NCBI GenBank assembly: GCA_025451425.1
Contig: JANWKK010000259.1
Span: 1-6,010 of the forward strand
Direction of reading: 5' to 3'
DNA length: 6,010 nt
From: Gemmatimonadaceae bacterium
GTDB lineage: Bacteria > Gemmatimonadota > Gemmatimonadetes > Gemmatimonadales > Gemmatimonadaceae
Shown: one piece after another, positions 1-5,898 of the stretch
Layout of the letters: each line of letters starts with the position of its first letter
How positions within the stretch are numbered: position 1 is the stretch's first letter
Program-made: the position numbers and the translations under genes
Notes under the pieces: generated by a model
Seen by the model: only the letters and a program-made list of their open reading frames with translations
Databases searched by the model: none
Told to the model about the DNA's origin: nothing

Positions 1-2881
1 CGGCGCTACAGTTCGATGGATTTGCGCCGATGATCGGGCATGTGAGATAGAACGAGTTGTTCCGATCGTAGCCGCGCACAAAGTCGGGACGCGCGATGTA
101 CTTCGGGAACGCAGTCTCGTTCCGGCCAAACGACATGCTCGTGTAAAACCGCGTTGCGACCGTGAGAAAGTTGAACAGGATCGGATCGTAGCGGCGGTAG
201 TCGGCGAGGTACTCGACCCAGCGGAAAGAGCCGATGACGGGACTCACCTGGAATCGATACCGGCGTCCGTAAATCGGCCCAGTATAGCCCAAAAGAGTAT
301 TGTCCGAGACATAGGCCAACTGGCCATCGAGGTAGTTCAGCGTCGGATCATGCCCGGTACTGTCGAACTTGAACGGTGCTGCCGCGCGACCGTTGTCGAG
401 GATGTCGCGGCTGATGAACCAGCGTTCACGGGCCACGTTGTTGAAGCCGCCGCCTAACTCGATTCGCGTGAACCGATTCAACGGATAGGCAGTGACGCCA
501 AACGCCTGACGAGCGATGAAAGTCGTGATCTCCTGCTTTTCCGCGGCCGAGGTCCCATTTGTGGGGTCTGCCTTGTAGACCGTGTCGCCAGACAGGAAGT
601 AGTACGGCTGCTGTGAAATGCCGGTCGAGTACTGCCACCGGCGAGCGAGGCTCGTGTACCCTGCGAACATCCGCGCTTCGCTCATGCGGCCGTTTAGCTC
701 GCCGGAGAGCGCCAAGCGGTTGTTCCCGAGCATGTCGCTCAGGATCACCGTCGTGCCGCCGAACACGTTTCGACCGTAGTTGTCCGGCACGTAGCCGATG
801 CTCGGACGCGAGATGTAGTCCGGCTGGAAGCGCACTCGGTACGGCTCGCGACGGAACTTCGTGGTGTCGGGAAGCGCGAGATCAGCGGAGTCCAGGAGCT
901 CCTTGATGCTCACGGGAGGCTTCGTCCCGTGGTCTGTGAGAGAGGGAAGGTCCGCCGAGCTGCGCAGATCGCCCGCCGCGTTCCGGTACACTGACGCATG
1001 CCCGGTCTGCGGATCGCCTAACGCTGGCATCGGTGCGCCGGCGTCGTTGCCTTGCGTGGCATCGGCGATGACGATCGGCTTCTCTACCGGCTTTTCGCGG
1101 TACGGGTTCTTCTTCAGGCCGCGCGGATTGGTCACCGACCAGATCGTATAGTCGTTGTTCTCGTAGTACGTGAACGCGAGGCGATCGGCCTTGCGCGCCC
1201 AGCTGATCGCCGGGCTGTACTCCGTAATAGCGGAAACAGCGCCGACGACATTCGTGAGCTGATAGTGCTCGCCGGAATCGAATTCGTAGAGAAAGAGATT
1301 GGCGATGCCGGTGCGATCAGAGACATAGGCGAGTGAGCGCCCGTCCGGTGCCCACTGCGGATTGATGTTGAGCCCCGCCTGTCCCGGGAGCACCGTCATC
1401 GTGCCCTTCTCGAGATCGAGGACCGCGATGCGCCACTTGGGGAATCGAAGGTACGTGAAGCTGTTCGTGTCACCGCGATCGCTGGCGAATGCGATCATCT
1501 TGCCGTCGGGTGACCACTGCGGCTGGAGATCGCCGTATCGATCGTTCGTTAGGCGCTCGAGATGGCTCGTCTCCACGTCGACAATGAACAGATCCGTCAG
1601 GCCGCCGTTGCTGCCGCTGAACACGATGCGTTTGCCGTCTGGCGACCAGCTCGGCCCAGTCACGCCTTCGAGCGGCAAATCGAAGCGCTTGATCTCTTTA
1701 CGCGACTTCACGTCGAGGAGATAGAGAACGTCACGCCCTTCGCGCTGCGCCGTGAACGCGAGCTCCTTGCCATCGGGAGAGAACGCGCTCTGCGAATAAA
1801 GCAGGCGCAGCTCCTCGAAGTTCGGGTCGAACGTGCTCTTCACCAGCCTCGCGATGCGCTTGCCCGTTTCGGCGTCTCCGAGCCAGAGGTCGATGAACAC
1901 CTCGCCGCGCACGAAGCTGCCATTCGAGAGGAACGCGATGTTCTTCCCGTCAGGCGACAACGACGGCGCGAGGAAGATCTCGCCACCGCTTCGGCGCTGC
2001 GTCAGCAGCGGAGACGCGAACTTTCGCGGACGATCCAGATTCGCGACGGCCGGGAGGTAGTGCTGCTGCATGTCCTCCTTCCACTCGTCGCCCAGATCCT
2101 CGAGGGAGATGCCGAGCTCGCGCTTGAACGCCCGCTCGATGCCAACGCTGGGCGCCGCGTTCATGATCTGGCCGATTGCTTCGTCTCCCCACTTTCGGCC
2201 GACGAACGTCCATAACGCGTGGCCGTAACGATAGGGGAAGAAGCGCTCGGGGTAATCCGTCAGCTGATCGATCGTCGGGATCTTTCCATTTAGCGCCGCA
2301 TCGCGCATCCACGCGTCGGTGAGCGAGCTGTTCGGACCGAGGGACAGATACTCGGCCATTCCTTCCGCGAACCACAGCGGCGGGTTGACCTGTTGTAGCG
2401 TCTGCAACCCAGCTCCAGCCTTTCCGTGCGCGAAGATGTCGTACTGAAACGCGTGCACCATCTCGTGCGTTAGTACATGCTCAAAGCTCTTGTAGTCGCC
2501 GGTGAAGTTCAGGAGCATGCGATGGCGGAGTGCTTCGGTAACGCCGCCTGTGCCCTCGCCGAGGTCGCCGGTCACGTTGTTCTGGCCAAAGTCGTTGCGC
2601 GACTCGAACAGCATGATCGGCTTCTTCTCGCGGAACTGGTGGTCGAGCACGCGCGAGAGACGCGCGTACGCCCGCTCAGCCATACGCGCAGCGTCGGTCG
2701 TCGCCTGAGCCTCTTCCGGATAGTAATAAATGAGGAAGTGCTCAGTTTCTAAGACCTGCCAGCGAAACTGATCGTACTGAACTTGGTTCTGACCGAAGTA
2801 ACTCTGCGCCTTGACAGGCGTGTGTGGCAGCATCACCGCGACAACTACAGCGGCGAGTACCACACTTTTCTGCGACTTCAC
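1..2881 (-). CDS. Exported HExxH metallopeptidase–PD40 propeller–outer-membrane barrel protein (3' end outside window)
   Basis: Reading down from 2881 the frame is open to the window edge, giving 960 codons without a stop; the C-terminus is missing. Residues 1–25 look like a signal peptide (KSQK, a V/A/L core, cleavage after VKA). A gluzincin-type peptidase domain follows: HEMVH at 139–143 (His139 and His143 as zinc ligands, Glu140 catalytic) and WFAEGMAEY near 171–178, where Glu173 is the expected third ligand. Five PD40/TolB-like blade motifs (S/A-PDGK/R) begin at residues 309, 368, 413, 457 and 511, with a degenerate sixth at about 561 (WARKADRLAF). After a roughly 95-residue linker, an aromatic, alternating beta-strand pattern runs from about 681 and includes VRGYD at 935–939, like the L6-loop VRGF/Y motif of Omp85 (BamA/TamA) barrels. 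It should therefore sit in the outer membrane, with propeller and peptidase in the periplasm or outside. The substrate is unknown. The GTG start is fixed by an AAGGAG site and a 4-base overlap with rsfS. The domains are well supported; the Omp85 assignment and function are inference. Confidence 0.9.
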   Translation of the reverse strand, partial: MKSQKSVVLAAVVVAVMLPHTPVKAQSYFGQNQVQYDQFRWQVLETEHFLIYYYPEEAQATTDAARMAERAYARLSRVLDHQFREKKPIMLFESRNDFGQNNVTGDLGEGTGGVTEALRHRMLLNFTGDYKSFEHVLTHEMVHAFQYDIFAHGKAGAGLQTLQQVNPPLWFAEGMAEYLSLGPNSSLTDAWMRDAALNGKIPTIDQLTDYPERFFPYRYGHALWTFVGRKWGDEAIGQIMNAAPSVGIERAFKRELGISLEDLGDEWKEDMQQHYLPAVANLDRPRKFASPLLTQRRSGGEIFLAPSLSPDGKNIAFLSNGSFVRGEVFIDLWLGDAETGKRIARLVKSTFDPNFEELRLLYSQSAFSPDGKELAFTAQREGRDVLYLLDVKSRKEIKRFDLPLEGVTGPSWSPDGKRIVFSGSNGGLTDLFIVDVETSHLERLTNDRYGDLQPQWSPDGKMIAFASDRGDTNSFTYLRFPKWRIAVLDLEKGTMTVLPGQAGLNINPQWAPDGRSLAYVSDRTGIANLFLYEFDSGEHYQLTNVVGAVSAITEYSPAISWARKADRLAFTYYENNDYTIWSVTNPRGLKKNPYREKPVEKPIVIADATQGNDAGAPMPALGDPQTGHASVYRNAAGDLRSSADLPSLTDHGTKPPVSIKELLDSADLALPDTTKFRREPYRVRFQPDYISRPSIGYVPDNYGRNVFGGTTVILSDMLGNNRLALSGELNGRMSEARMFAGYTSLARRWQYSTGISQQPYYFLSGDTVYKADPTNGTSAAEKQEITTFIARQAFGVTAYPLNRFTRIELGGGFNNVARERWFISRDILDNGRAAAPFKFDSTGHDPTLNYLDGQLAYVSDNTLLGYTGPIYGRRYRFQVSPVIGSFRWVEYLADYRRYDPILFNFLTVATRFYTSMSFGRNETAFPKYIARPDFVRGYDRNNSFYLTCPIIGANPSNCSA

Positions 2882-3258
2882 GCACCGGCTCCTTGAGACT
2901 CTACCGGGATCAGCGCCGCGTCGTTCCAGAGGCGCTCGAGCTGATAGAAACTCCGCAGCGTGGGATGAAAAAGGTGAACAACGAAATCCACGTAGTCGAG
3001 CAATACCCAGCGGCCCTGGGTCAAACCTTCTACGTGATGTGGTGCCGCCCCATCCCGTTTTAATTCTTCCACCACGTTCTCTCCCAGCGCGCGTACGTGC
3101 GTATCGGACGTACCACTCGCCAGGACAAAAAAATCAGTCATATCGGTGACACCACGGAGATCGAGAATCACGACATCATTCGCTCTGTGCTCGAGGCAGA
3201 TCTGGGCTGCGCGCTGCGCAAGAACTGCCGAAGGAAGCGAAGTAGTAGTCGTGTTCAT
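2878..3258 (-). CDS. rsfS: Ribosomal silencing factor RsfS (Iojap family)
   Basis: The 126-residue product has the full Iojap/DUF143 pattern: NDVVILDLRGVTDMTDFFVLASG at about 27–49, the H-x-E-G step at 75–78, W84 followed by LLDYVDFVVHLF (86–97), and R102-x-FYQLERLW (to 111). The family length is usually 105–130, so it is complete. RsfS binds ribosomal protein uL14 on the 50S subunit and blocks joining with the 30S, which lowers translation under nutrient limitation. The ATG at 3258 has an AGGA site five bases upstream (3264–3267). The stop overlaps the GTG of the next gene in the sequence GTGA, so the two are very probably translationally coupled. It lies downstream of the terminator that closes the rplI operon and so probably has its own promoter. 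In many bacteria rsfS sits beside nadD or rlmH; neither is next to it here. Confidence 0.96.
   Translation of the reverse strand: MNTTTTSLPSAVLAQRAAQICLEHRANDVVILDLRGVTDMTDFFVLASGTSDTHVRALGENVVEELKRDGAAPHHVEGLTQGRWVLLDYVDFVVHLFHPTLRSFYQLERLWNDAALIPVESQGAGA
2889..2894 (-). promoter_or_regulatory. Ribosome binding site of the peptidase–barrel gene
   Basis: The minus strand reads AAGGAG here, seven bases before the GTG at 2881. It lies inside the last codons of rsfS. It decides the start: the GTG gives a complete signal peptide, while the first in-frame ATG (residue 17) would cut the hydrophobic core. Confidence 0.8.
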
Positions 3259-3323
3259 CAGCGTCCTGGGTGCACCGGTTGATTTCGGTTGTCATGGAAC
3301 CGGCGTCGCGGGCCGGTCCCATT

Positions 3324-3350
3324 AGCATAATGCTCTGCACCGAAGTGCAA
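3324..3350 (-). promoter_or_regulatory. Candidate sigma70-type promoter for rsfS
   Basis: On the minus strand TTGCAC (3345–3350) is followed after 15 bases by TATGCT (3324–3329). This is the best −35/−10 pair between the rplI terminator and rsfS, but the spacer is short and each hexamer is only a partial match. GCTAAT at an 18-base spacing is an alternative −10. A promoter is expected here because a terminator lies just upstream. A small TGCAC-TTCG-GTGCA hairpin (3336–3349) overlaps the site. Confidence 0.25.
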
Positions 3351-3450
3351 CACGGTTAAGACAGCTATCAGATATCAGGCCACGCCGATTCCGCGTTTCG
3401 GAGTCGGGGCAAATCGCCCGCGTTGACTTTGTGCACTTGGGCGCTCAAGC

Positions 3451-3486
3451 AAAATCGGCCCCGCGCTTCTGTGCGCGAGGCCGATT
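3451..3486 (-). terminator. Intrinsic terminator of the rpsF–rpsR–DUF2232–rplI operon
   Basis: On the minus strand an arm AATCGGCC-T-CGCGC (3486–3473) pairs with GCGCG-G-GGCCGATT (3466–3453) across a six-base loop. This is a 13-bp stem with one mismatch, ending in a TTTT run and then GCTTG. It starts 22 bases after the rplI stop. The stem is long and GC-rich; the T-tract is short but acceptable for a high-GC genome. It separates the ribosomal operon from rsfS. Confidence 0.85.
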
Positions 3487-3508
3487 CCAACATGCGAATG
3501 ATGCCGAT

Positions 3509-3952
3509 CTATTGCTTGATCACCCAGACTCGAATCTCGGGCTTCACGTCCGCGTGCAAGCGAATGGGCACCCGGTAAACGCCGAGCGATTTGATGGCCT
3601 CGTGGAGATCGATCTGTCGCTTCTCGATGTGGAATCCCTGCTGCTCGAGCTGCTGTGCAATGTCTGCCGCCGTGACGGAGCCGAACAGCTTGCCCTCCTC
3701 ACCAACGCGAGCCGAGAAGGTGAGTGAGACCTGCTCCAGCTTCGTTGCGACGTCCTGAGCTGAATCGCGCCGCTGATTCTCGGCGGCATCGAGACGCGCC
3801 CGCTCCTGCTGGATGCGCTTGAGGTTTCCGGGCGTCGCCTCGTACGCGAGGTTGTGTGGGAGAAGATAATTGCGACCGTATCCGTTCTTGACCTTCACGA
3901 CGTCACCCGGCTTGCCAAGGTTCTCGACGGCGCGGCGAAGAATGACTTCCAT
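3509..3952 (-). CDS. rplI: 50S ribosomal protein bL9
   Basis: The 147-residue product matches bL9 along its whole length (usual size 145–150). The N-terminal rRNA-binding domain begins MEVILRR and carries LGKPGDVVKVKNGYGRNYLLP (12–32), the family signature that binds 23S rRNA near the L1 stalk. A long charged helix, about 41–75, links it to the C-terminal domain, which contains GKLFGSVTAADIA and ends with RVPIRLHADVKPEIRVWV. The signature usually reads P-x-G-x-A; here it is PHNLA, with Asn34 where Gly is commonest, a mild variation. The start at 3952 is supported by GGAG seven bases upstream (3960–3963). It is the last gene of the operon, 15 bases after the DUF2232 gene and followed by a strong terminator. 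Confidence 0.98.
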   Translation of the reverse strand: MEVILRRAVENLGKPGDVVKVKNGYGRNYLLPHNLAYEATPGNLKRIQQERARLDAAENQRRDSAQDVATKLEQVSLTFSARVGEEGKLFGSVTAADIAQQLEQQGFHIEKRQIDLHEAIKSLGVYRVPIRLHADVKPEIRVWVIKQ

Positions 3953-3967
3953 GGGAAAGCTCCGAGT

Positions 3968-5041
3968 TTACGAAGTAGTTGGACGTACGCGCCGGCGCCA
4001 GTCGGCCCACGTGTCGCCGAGGCCGAGCACGAACGACGCGAACAAAAGAAGCAGGAATCCAAAAAGCGCGGCCCATTGTACGATCGGGACCCATAGCATC
4101 GCGAAGCCGACGGCCAACGTCGCCGCAAGAGCGCCGGGCGCGAGGAACCACGCCAGCACCGCCAAACCGCGAACGGCGTACAGCGCGTAAAAGAACACCA
4201 AAAGATTGCGACCAACGCCGCGGAAGCTCTGCAGAGTCGGCAGCAGGACGATCGTCAGGCCGACCATCAATCCCCAGACTAACTGATCATTGAATCTGAA
4301 CTCGCGGAGCGGATGCAGTGGCGCGCCGAGCCGCGCTCGACTCAAGCGATGATAGATCGCCCACGCGAGCGCGAGTGCGATGAGCGACTCGAGCGCGAGC
4401 AGAGATGGGAACACCGTTAGGCCGACGCGGGACAGCTTGGTCAACTGCTTTTCCGTCTCCGCGGGCATAGCTGCCAGCGTCGGAAATCGGGACGTCACGT
4501 CGTTCCACTCTTTCGGATGCTCGCCAATGACGCTGTTGATGCCAGTCATCGTCTCGTCGTTGCGATGCACGAACTCGCTCGCAATCGTTTCCTTCGCCGC
4601 GCTCATGGGCACGGGCCCCAGCACGCTCATCGCGATCGCGAGGAAAATCGCCATCGACAGTGCGCCGAGGGCACGCGCGAAAAGCGGACGACGCTCGCCG
4701 AAGAGACAGGTCAGTCCGAAAGCTCCCGCGAGAAGGAGACTCCAGCCGCGTTCCAAGTTGTGAAACGCGTCAGGCGTTCCGGGGCGCTCCCACATCAGCC
4801 ATGCCGCCAACGACACCCAGGCAATGGCGAGAAGCGCGCGTCCGCCGGCCCACCAGCCCACGAGAAAGCACGCGGCCAAGGCTGGCACGAGCAGGTAAAT
4901 CGTCTGCTCCACCGGCAAGATGGCGCGCAGATGGGGAAGCTCGGGGACGAAGACGAACGCGAGGAGAGCGAGGATCAGCTTGCGCCACCCTCGCTCTCCA
5001 GCCACGGGCATCGAACTCGTAGACGTGTCCGGCGTCGTCAT
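3968..5041 (-). CDS. DUF2232 (YybS-like) multi-pass membrane protein
   Basis: This is a 357-residue integral membrane protein. Hydrophobic segments lie at about 21–33, 46–64, 67–83, 98–114, 122–141, 205–229, 253–270, 277–299, 301–320 and 322–340. Residues 142–204 form one hydrophilic loop, and the C-terminus is basic (DWRRRVRP). The segment from FRFNDQLVWGLMVGL through GRNLLVFFYALYAVRGLAVLAWFL (about 248–300) is the recognisable DUF2232 pattern. Members of this family recur beside rpsR and rplI in several phyla; their function is unknown, though the fold prediction resembles small-molecule transporters. The ATG at 5041 is 10 bases after the rpsR stop and has no clear ribosome binding site, so it probably relies on coupling to rpsR. 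Met11 (5011) is a possible alternative start. The frame extends up to 5149 but that part overlaps rpsR and is not protein-like. Family call is fairly sure; role is unknown. Confidence 0.87.
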   Translation of the reverse strand: MTTPDTSTSSMPVAGERGWRKLILALLAFVFVPELPHLRAILPVEQTIYLLVPALAACFLVGWWAGGRALLAIAWVSLAAWLMWERPGTPDAFHNLERGWSLLLAGAFGLTCLFGERRPLFARALGALSMAIFLAIAMSVLGPVPMSAAKETIASEFVHRNDETMTGINSVIGEHPKEWNDVTSRFPTLAAMPAETEKQLTKLSRVGLTVFPSLLALESLIALALAWAIYHRLSRARLGAPLHPLREFRFNDQLVWGLMVGLTIVLLPTLQSFRGVGRNLLVFFYALYAVRGLAVLAWFLAPGALAATLAVGFAMLWVPIVQWAALFGFLLLLFASFVLGLGDTWADWRRRVRPTTS

Positions 5042-5051
5042 CAAGGCGTGC

Positions 5052-5273
5052 TCAGCTCTGCATTCCGCGGATATAGGGAATGAGGGCGAGATACCGCGCG
5101 CGCTTGATCGCCGTCGACAGCTGACGCTGATGGCGCGCGCACACGCCACTCAGGCGGCTCGGCAGGATCTTGCCGTGATCGGTAACGAAACGGCCAAGCG
5201 CGCGATCATCCTTATAGTCGATGAAGTGAACGCGCGTCTCGCAGAACGGGCAGGTTTTTGTTGGTCGACGCAT
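5052..5273 (-). CDS. rpsR: 30S ribosomal protein bS18, zinc-binding (C+) form
   Basis: The 73-residue product has the full bS18 pattern: [26 protein letters not shown] (18–43) and [20 protein letters not shown] (48–67). It keeps C8-x2-C11 and C45-x2-H48, the four ligands of the zinc-binding C+ type, which E. coli bS18 lacks. bS18 pairs with bS6 on the platform of the 30S subunit, and its gene follows rpsF after only two bases. The ribosome binding site lies within the end of rpsF. In some bacteria C+ and C− copies of bS18 are exchanged under zinc limitation; whether a C− paralogue exists elsewhere in this genome cannot be seen here. No ssb gene separates rpsF and rpsR, unlike in many Firmicutes. 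Confidence 0.98.
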   Translation of the reverse strand: MRRPTKTCPFCETRVHFIDYKDDRALGRFVTDHGKILPSRLSGVCARHQRQLSTAIKRARYLALIPYIRGMQS

Positions 5274-5275
5274 GG

Positions 5276-5641
5276 CTATTCCTCATCCTCGTCTTCGTCT
5301 TCACGGCGACGGCTCGCCGCCGCAAGTTCCTCTTCGCTCATTGGTGGTGCGCCGAGCTCGTGCTCGAAGAGCGTGAGTAAGTGGCGCAGGATGCCGTCGT
5401 CGAGCTTGATTGCGCGCTCGTATTCCGGGAGCACGCCGGACTCGACACCGAAGCGGGCGACGACGTAATAGCCACTTTCGCGGCGCTTGATTGGATATGC
5501 GAGTTGGCGGCGGCCCCAGTGATTCACGTTGAGCCCTTCGGCGCTGCCGAGCAGGGCGTGGAATCGTCCGAGCCGATCGTTGATGGCGGCGTCCTCGAGC
5601 TGGGAATCGAAGACGTACACCGCCTCATATTGGCGCGACAT
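5276..5641 (-). CDS. rpsF: 30S ribosomal protein bS6
   Basis: The 121-residue product has the bS6 ferredoxin-like fold pattern: [13 protein letters not shown] at the first strand, then [25 protein letters not shown] (40–64), the most conserved part, and [14 protein letters not shown] near 80–93. A tail, about 100–121, is charged and ends EDEDEDEE. bS6 binds 16S rRNA together with bS18. The acidic end resembles E. coli bS6, whose C-terminus is extended with glutamates by RimK; here the acidic run is encoded in the gene. The ATG at 5641 has a GGGAGGA site ten bases upstream. The reading frame stays open upstream to 5908, but that part crosses tandem repeats and does not look like bS6. It is the first gene of the operon; no clear promoter was found. 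Confidence 0.98.
   Translation of the reverse strand: MSRQYEAVYVFDSQLEDAAINDRLGRFHALLGSAEGLNVNHWGRRQLAYPIKRRESGYYVVARFGVESGVLPEYERAIKLDDGILRHLLTLFEHELGAPPMSEEELAAASRRREDEDEDEE
5279..5284 (-). promoter_or_regulatory. rpsR ribosome binding site inside the rpsF acidic tail
   Basis: The minus strand reads GAGGAA here, five bases before the rpsR ATG. It is made by the last two glutamate codons of bS6, with the TAG stop immediately after. Ribosomes finishing rpsF would cover the rpsR start, so the two subunit partners are expected to be made in equal amounts. Confidence 0.7.
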
Positions 5642-5651
5642 GCGTGGGCAA

Positions 5652-5658
5652 TCCTCCC
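5652..5658 (-). promoter_or_regulatory. rpsF ribosome binding site
   Basis: The minus strand reads GGGAGGA ten bases before the ATG at 5641. It supports that start against the longer open frame reaching 5908, and the protein beginning [10 protein letters not shown] matches the usual bS6 N-terminus. Confidence 0.85.
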
Positions 5659-5710
5659 TTTGGTCGTGACCGCCCCGCGCTGGTTGCCGAAGTGCGAGGA
5701 GGGGAATGTG

Positions 5711-5734
5711 GCCGGCTGCGGAAGCGCAGGCGGT
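5711..5734 (-). promoter_or_regulatory. Leader hairpin upstream of rpsF
   Basis: On the minus strand CTGCG-CTTC-CGCAG (5729–5716) forms a five-bp stem with a four-base loop. It is extended by three or four more pairs (ACCG with CGGC) beyond a C·C mismatch. It ends about 70 bases before the rpsF start. Many bacteria autoregulate this operon through an S6:S18-binding RNA element with an unpaired CCG. The hairpin is in the right place and CCG triplets are present, but I cannot match the element's fold, so the role is a guess. Confidence 0.3.
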
Positions 5735-5750
5735 AAGTCGTGTAATGTAG

Positions 5751-5792
5751 TAGAGGCTAGAGGGTCGAGGGTAGAGGGTCGAGGGTCGAGCG
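5751..5792. repeat. Heptamer tandem repeat (TAGAGGG/TCGAGGG), six units
   Basis: Six head-to-tail 7-base units are visible: TAGAGGC, TAGAGGG, TCGAGGG, TAGAGGG, TCGAGGG, TCGAGCG, followed by a decayed TAAATGC. They differ mostly at position 2 (A or C). The minus strand, which is the leader sense, is pyrimidine-rich (CCCTCGA/CCCTCTA). It lies between the leader hairpin and the 14-bp arrays. The unit is half of 14, but it is not in phase with the longer repeat. Confidence 0.85.
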
Positions 5793-5805
5793 TAAATGCT
5801 AGAAC

Positions 5806-5847
5806 GGCGCGTCGAGAACGGCGCGTCGAGAACAGCGCGTCGAAAAC
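5806..5847. repeat. 14-bp tandem repeat, left array (three units)
   Basis: Three contiguous 14-base units read GGCGCGTCGAGAAC, GGCGCGTCGAGAAC and AGCGCGTCGAAAAC on the plus strand. The same unit occurs in opposite orientation at 5969–6010, and 40 of 42 bases match the reverse complement. The two blocks therefore form an inverted repeat around 5848–5968. Confidence 0.92.
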
Positions 5848-5867
5848 TGCGACCAGATAAGGAAGTC

Positions 5868-5892
5868 GGGCGCCGCGCTTGCGCGCGCGCCC
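5868..5892. repeat. GC-rich hairpin inside the inverted repeat
   Basis: GGGCGCCGCGC and GCGCGCGCCC can pair around a short TTGC loop with one bulged base. It lies near the middle of the sequence enclosed by the two 14-bp arrays. No T-run follows on either strand, so it is not a typical terminator. Confidence 0.5.
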
Positions 5893-5898
5893 GCCACC

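Noticed and set aside
1562..2215. Plus-strand open frame of 217 codons
   Set aside because: It is antisense to the propeller and peptidase coding sequence, whose domains are clear; high GC leaves long antisense frames open.
3259..3450. tRNA or other RNA gene between rsfS and the terminator
   Set aside because: I looked for a cloverleaf and T-loop on both strands and saw only short unrelated dyads.
4517..5083. Plus-strand open frame of 188 codons
   Set aside because: It is antisense to the DUF2232 gene, extremely rich in Arg, His and Glu, and has no recognisable domain.
5042..5149. Longer DUF2232 start at 5149
   Set aside because: The extra 36 residues overlap rpsR completely and are basic and unlike a membrane protein N-terminus.
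5740..5800. Promoter of the rpsF operon
   Set aside because: TACATT and TCGACC resemble −10 and −35 hexamers but are only 13 bases apart; no other pair was convincing, so none is called.
5381..5860. Plus-strand open frame of 159 codons
   Set aside because: It is antisense to rpsF and ends in the repeat region; no domain or ribosome binding site supports it.
5868..5892. GC hairpin as an intrinsic terminator of an upstream gene
   Set aside because: No T-run follows the stem on either strand.
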